Shown here one piece after another: positions 23,133-23,524 of a stretch of DNA of 23,524 bases; position 1 is the stretch's first letter; each line of letters begins with the position of its first letter. The notes below the pieces were generated by a model. That model was not told the origin of the DNA. It saw only the letters and a program-made list of their open reading frames with translations, and made no database searches. Source of the stretch: CAOJBM01 sp051872535 (GTDB taxonomy: Bacteria; Bacillota_I; Bacilli_A; RF39; UBA660); contig JBJEDY010000001.1 of assembly GCA_051872535.1 (NCBI GenBank), forward strand, positions 1 to 23,524. The letters are read 5' to 3'. Made by a program: the position numbers and the translations under genes.

Positions 23133-23524
23133 TTAATCAACTTTTTTATATGTAGTACCTTCTCTTGTATCAATTAGTACTATACCATCCTTTAATAACT
23201 TATTTCGAATTTCATCTGCATAATCAAAATCTTTATTTTTTTTAGCTTCATTTCTCTTAGCAATTAATTCCAATATAACATCCTCATTTTCTATTATTAT
23301 TTCCTCATTTATTAAGGACACTGCCAATACTTGATCAAAATCTCTTATTAATTGTAATTTAGTAATACCATTAACATTTTCATCTTTAAGTAAATCATAT
23401 AATACGGTAAGAGCATTTGGTGTATTTAGATCATCACTTAGGGCTTCTTTAAATCTGTTATTATATAAGTTATATTTTTCTTTATCTAAAACTCCATCTT
23501 CTTTAATCTTAGAAATTTTATTTT
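23133..23524 (-). CDS. cysS: Cysteinyl-tRNA synthetase, C-terminal part (cut by window edge)
   Basis: The frame runs open from the stop at 23133 to the window end, so the start and catalytic domain are outside. The visible 130 residues match the CysRS C-terminus: FKEALSDDLNTPNAL (the conserved DDxNTPxAL of the helical bundle), LIRDFDQVL, then LIAKRNEAKKNKDFDYADEI, the R-x-x-A-R-x-x-K-x-F-x-x-A-D signature region, and DTREGTTYKKVD at the end. A short internal frame beginning at a TTG (23325-23327) is only part of this gene. Likely the first gene of a cysS-yugP unit. Confidence 0.93.
   Translation of the reverse strand, partial: NKISKIKEDGVLDKEKYNLYNNRFKEALSDDLNTPNALTVLYDLLKDENVNGITKLQLIRDFDQVLAVSLINEEIIIENEDVILELIAKRNEAKKNKDFDYADEIRNKLLKDGIVLIDTREGTTYKKVD

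Noticed and set aside
1..23524. CRISPR array, tRNA, rRNA, riboswitch or complete insertion sequence
   Set aside because: No regularly spaced repeats, no transposase, and intergenic gaps are too short and AT-rich for structured RNAs; no conserved riboswitch or T-box sequence was recognised.

Overview
The window looks like a stretch of chromosome from a low-GC, AT-rich Firmicutes-type bacterium, of the uncultured Bacilli or Erysipelotrichales-like kind. The evidence is strong AT bias, AAGGAGGT-like ribosome binding sites, very short intergenic gaps, and housekeeping genes of Firmicutes type (lgt-trxB, uvrA, uvrB, gmk, cysS, a CBS/DRTGG manganese pyrophosphatase, a YugP-type metalloprotease). 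TGA is read as stop at the end of gmk, so a Mycoplasma-type code is not indicated. All genes but one lie on the minus strand. No rRNA, tRNA, CRISPR array or complete mobile element is visible, and no gene-free stretch exceeds about 200 bases.

Layout from left to right. Positions 1-110 hold a G+C-rich intergenic patch with a nine-C run. On the minus strand it reads as a good promoter whose spacer contains the G run, firing out of the window. Next comes lgt-trxB (111-1836), then a radical SAM gene followed by uvrA (1939-5555). An SDR oxidoreductase and an unknown 233-residue protein follow (5614-7078), then the pyrophosphatase (7132-8760). A 447-residue protein with a kinase-like C-terminus (8811-10154) precedes uvrB (10191-12143). 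A 377-residue orphan (12261-13394), gmk (13594-14274), an ankyrin-like protein (14377-15219), a PAS-GGDEF diguanylate cyclase (15300-16529) and a family 6-type DNA-deoxyinosine glycosylase (16608-17099) come next. The only plus-strand gene is a DHH phosphoesterase (17278-18210), convergent with an operon of GNAT acetyltransferase, CorA-like membrane protein and ABC exporter (21657 down to 18275). The right end has a uracil-DNA-glycosylase-like protein (21738-22385) and cysS-yugP (22438 to the window end), with cysS cut by the edge.

Functionally the region mixes envelope lipoprotein maturation and thiol redox (lgt, trxB), nucleotide excision repair (uvrA, uvrB, not adjacent), two candidate base-excision glycosylases, nucleotide and pyrophosphate metabolism, and c-di-GMP signalling. 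Several orphan proteins stand out. The three-gene GNAT/CorA-like/ABC operon and the kinase-like protein are the least explained. Regulatory architecture is compact. Many promoters carry an extended -10 element (TGn before the -10), many terminator hairpins include the stop codon of the gene they end, and in two places a promoter is built into or against the preceding gene's terminator.
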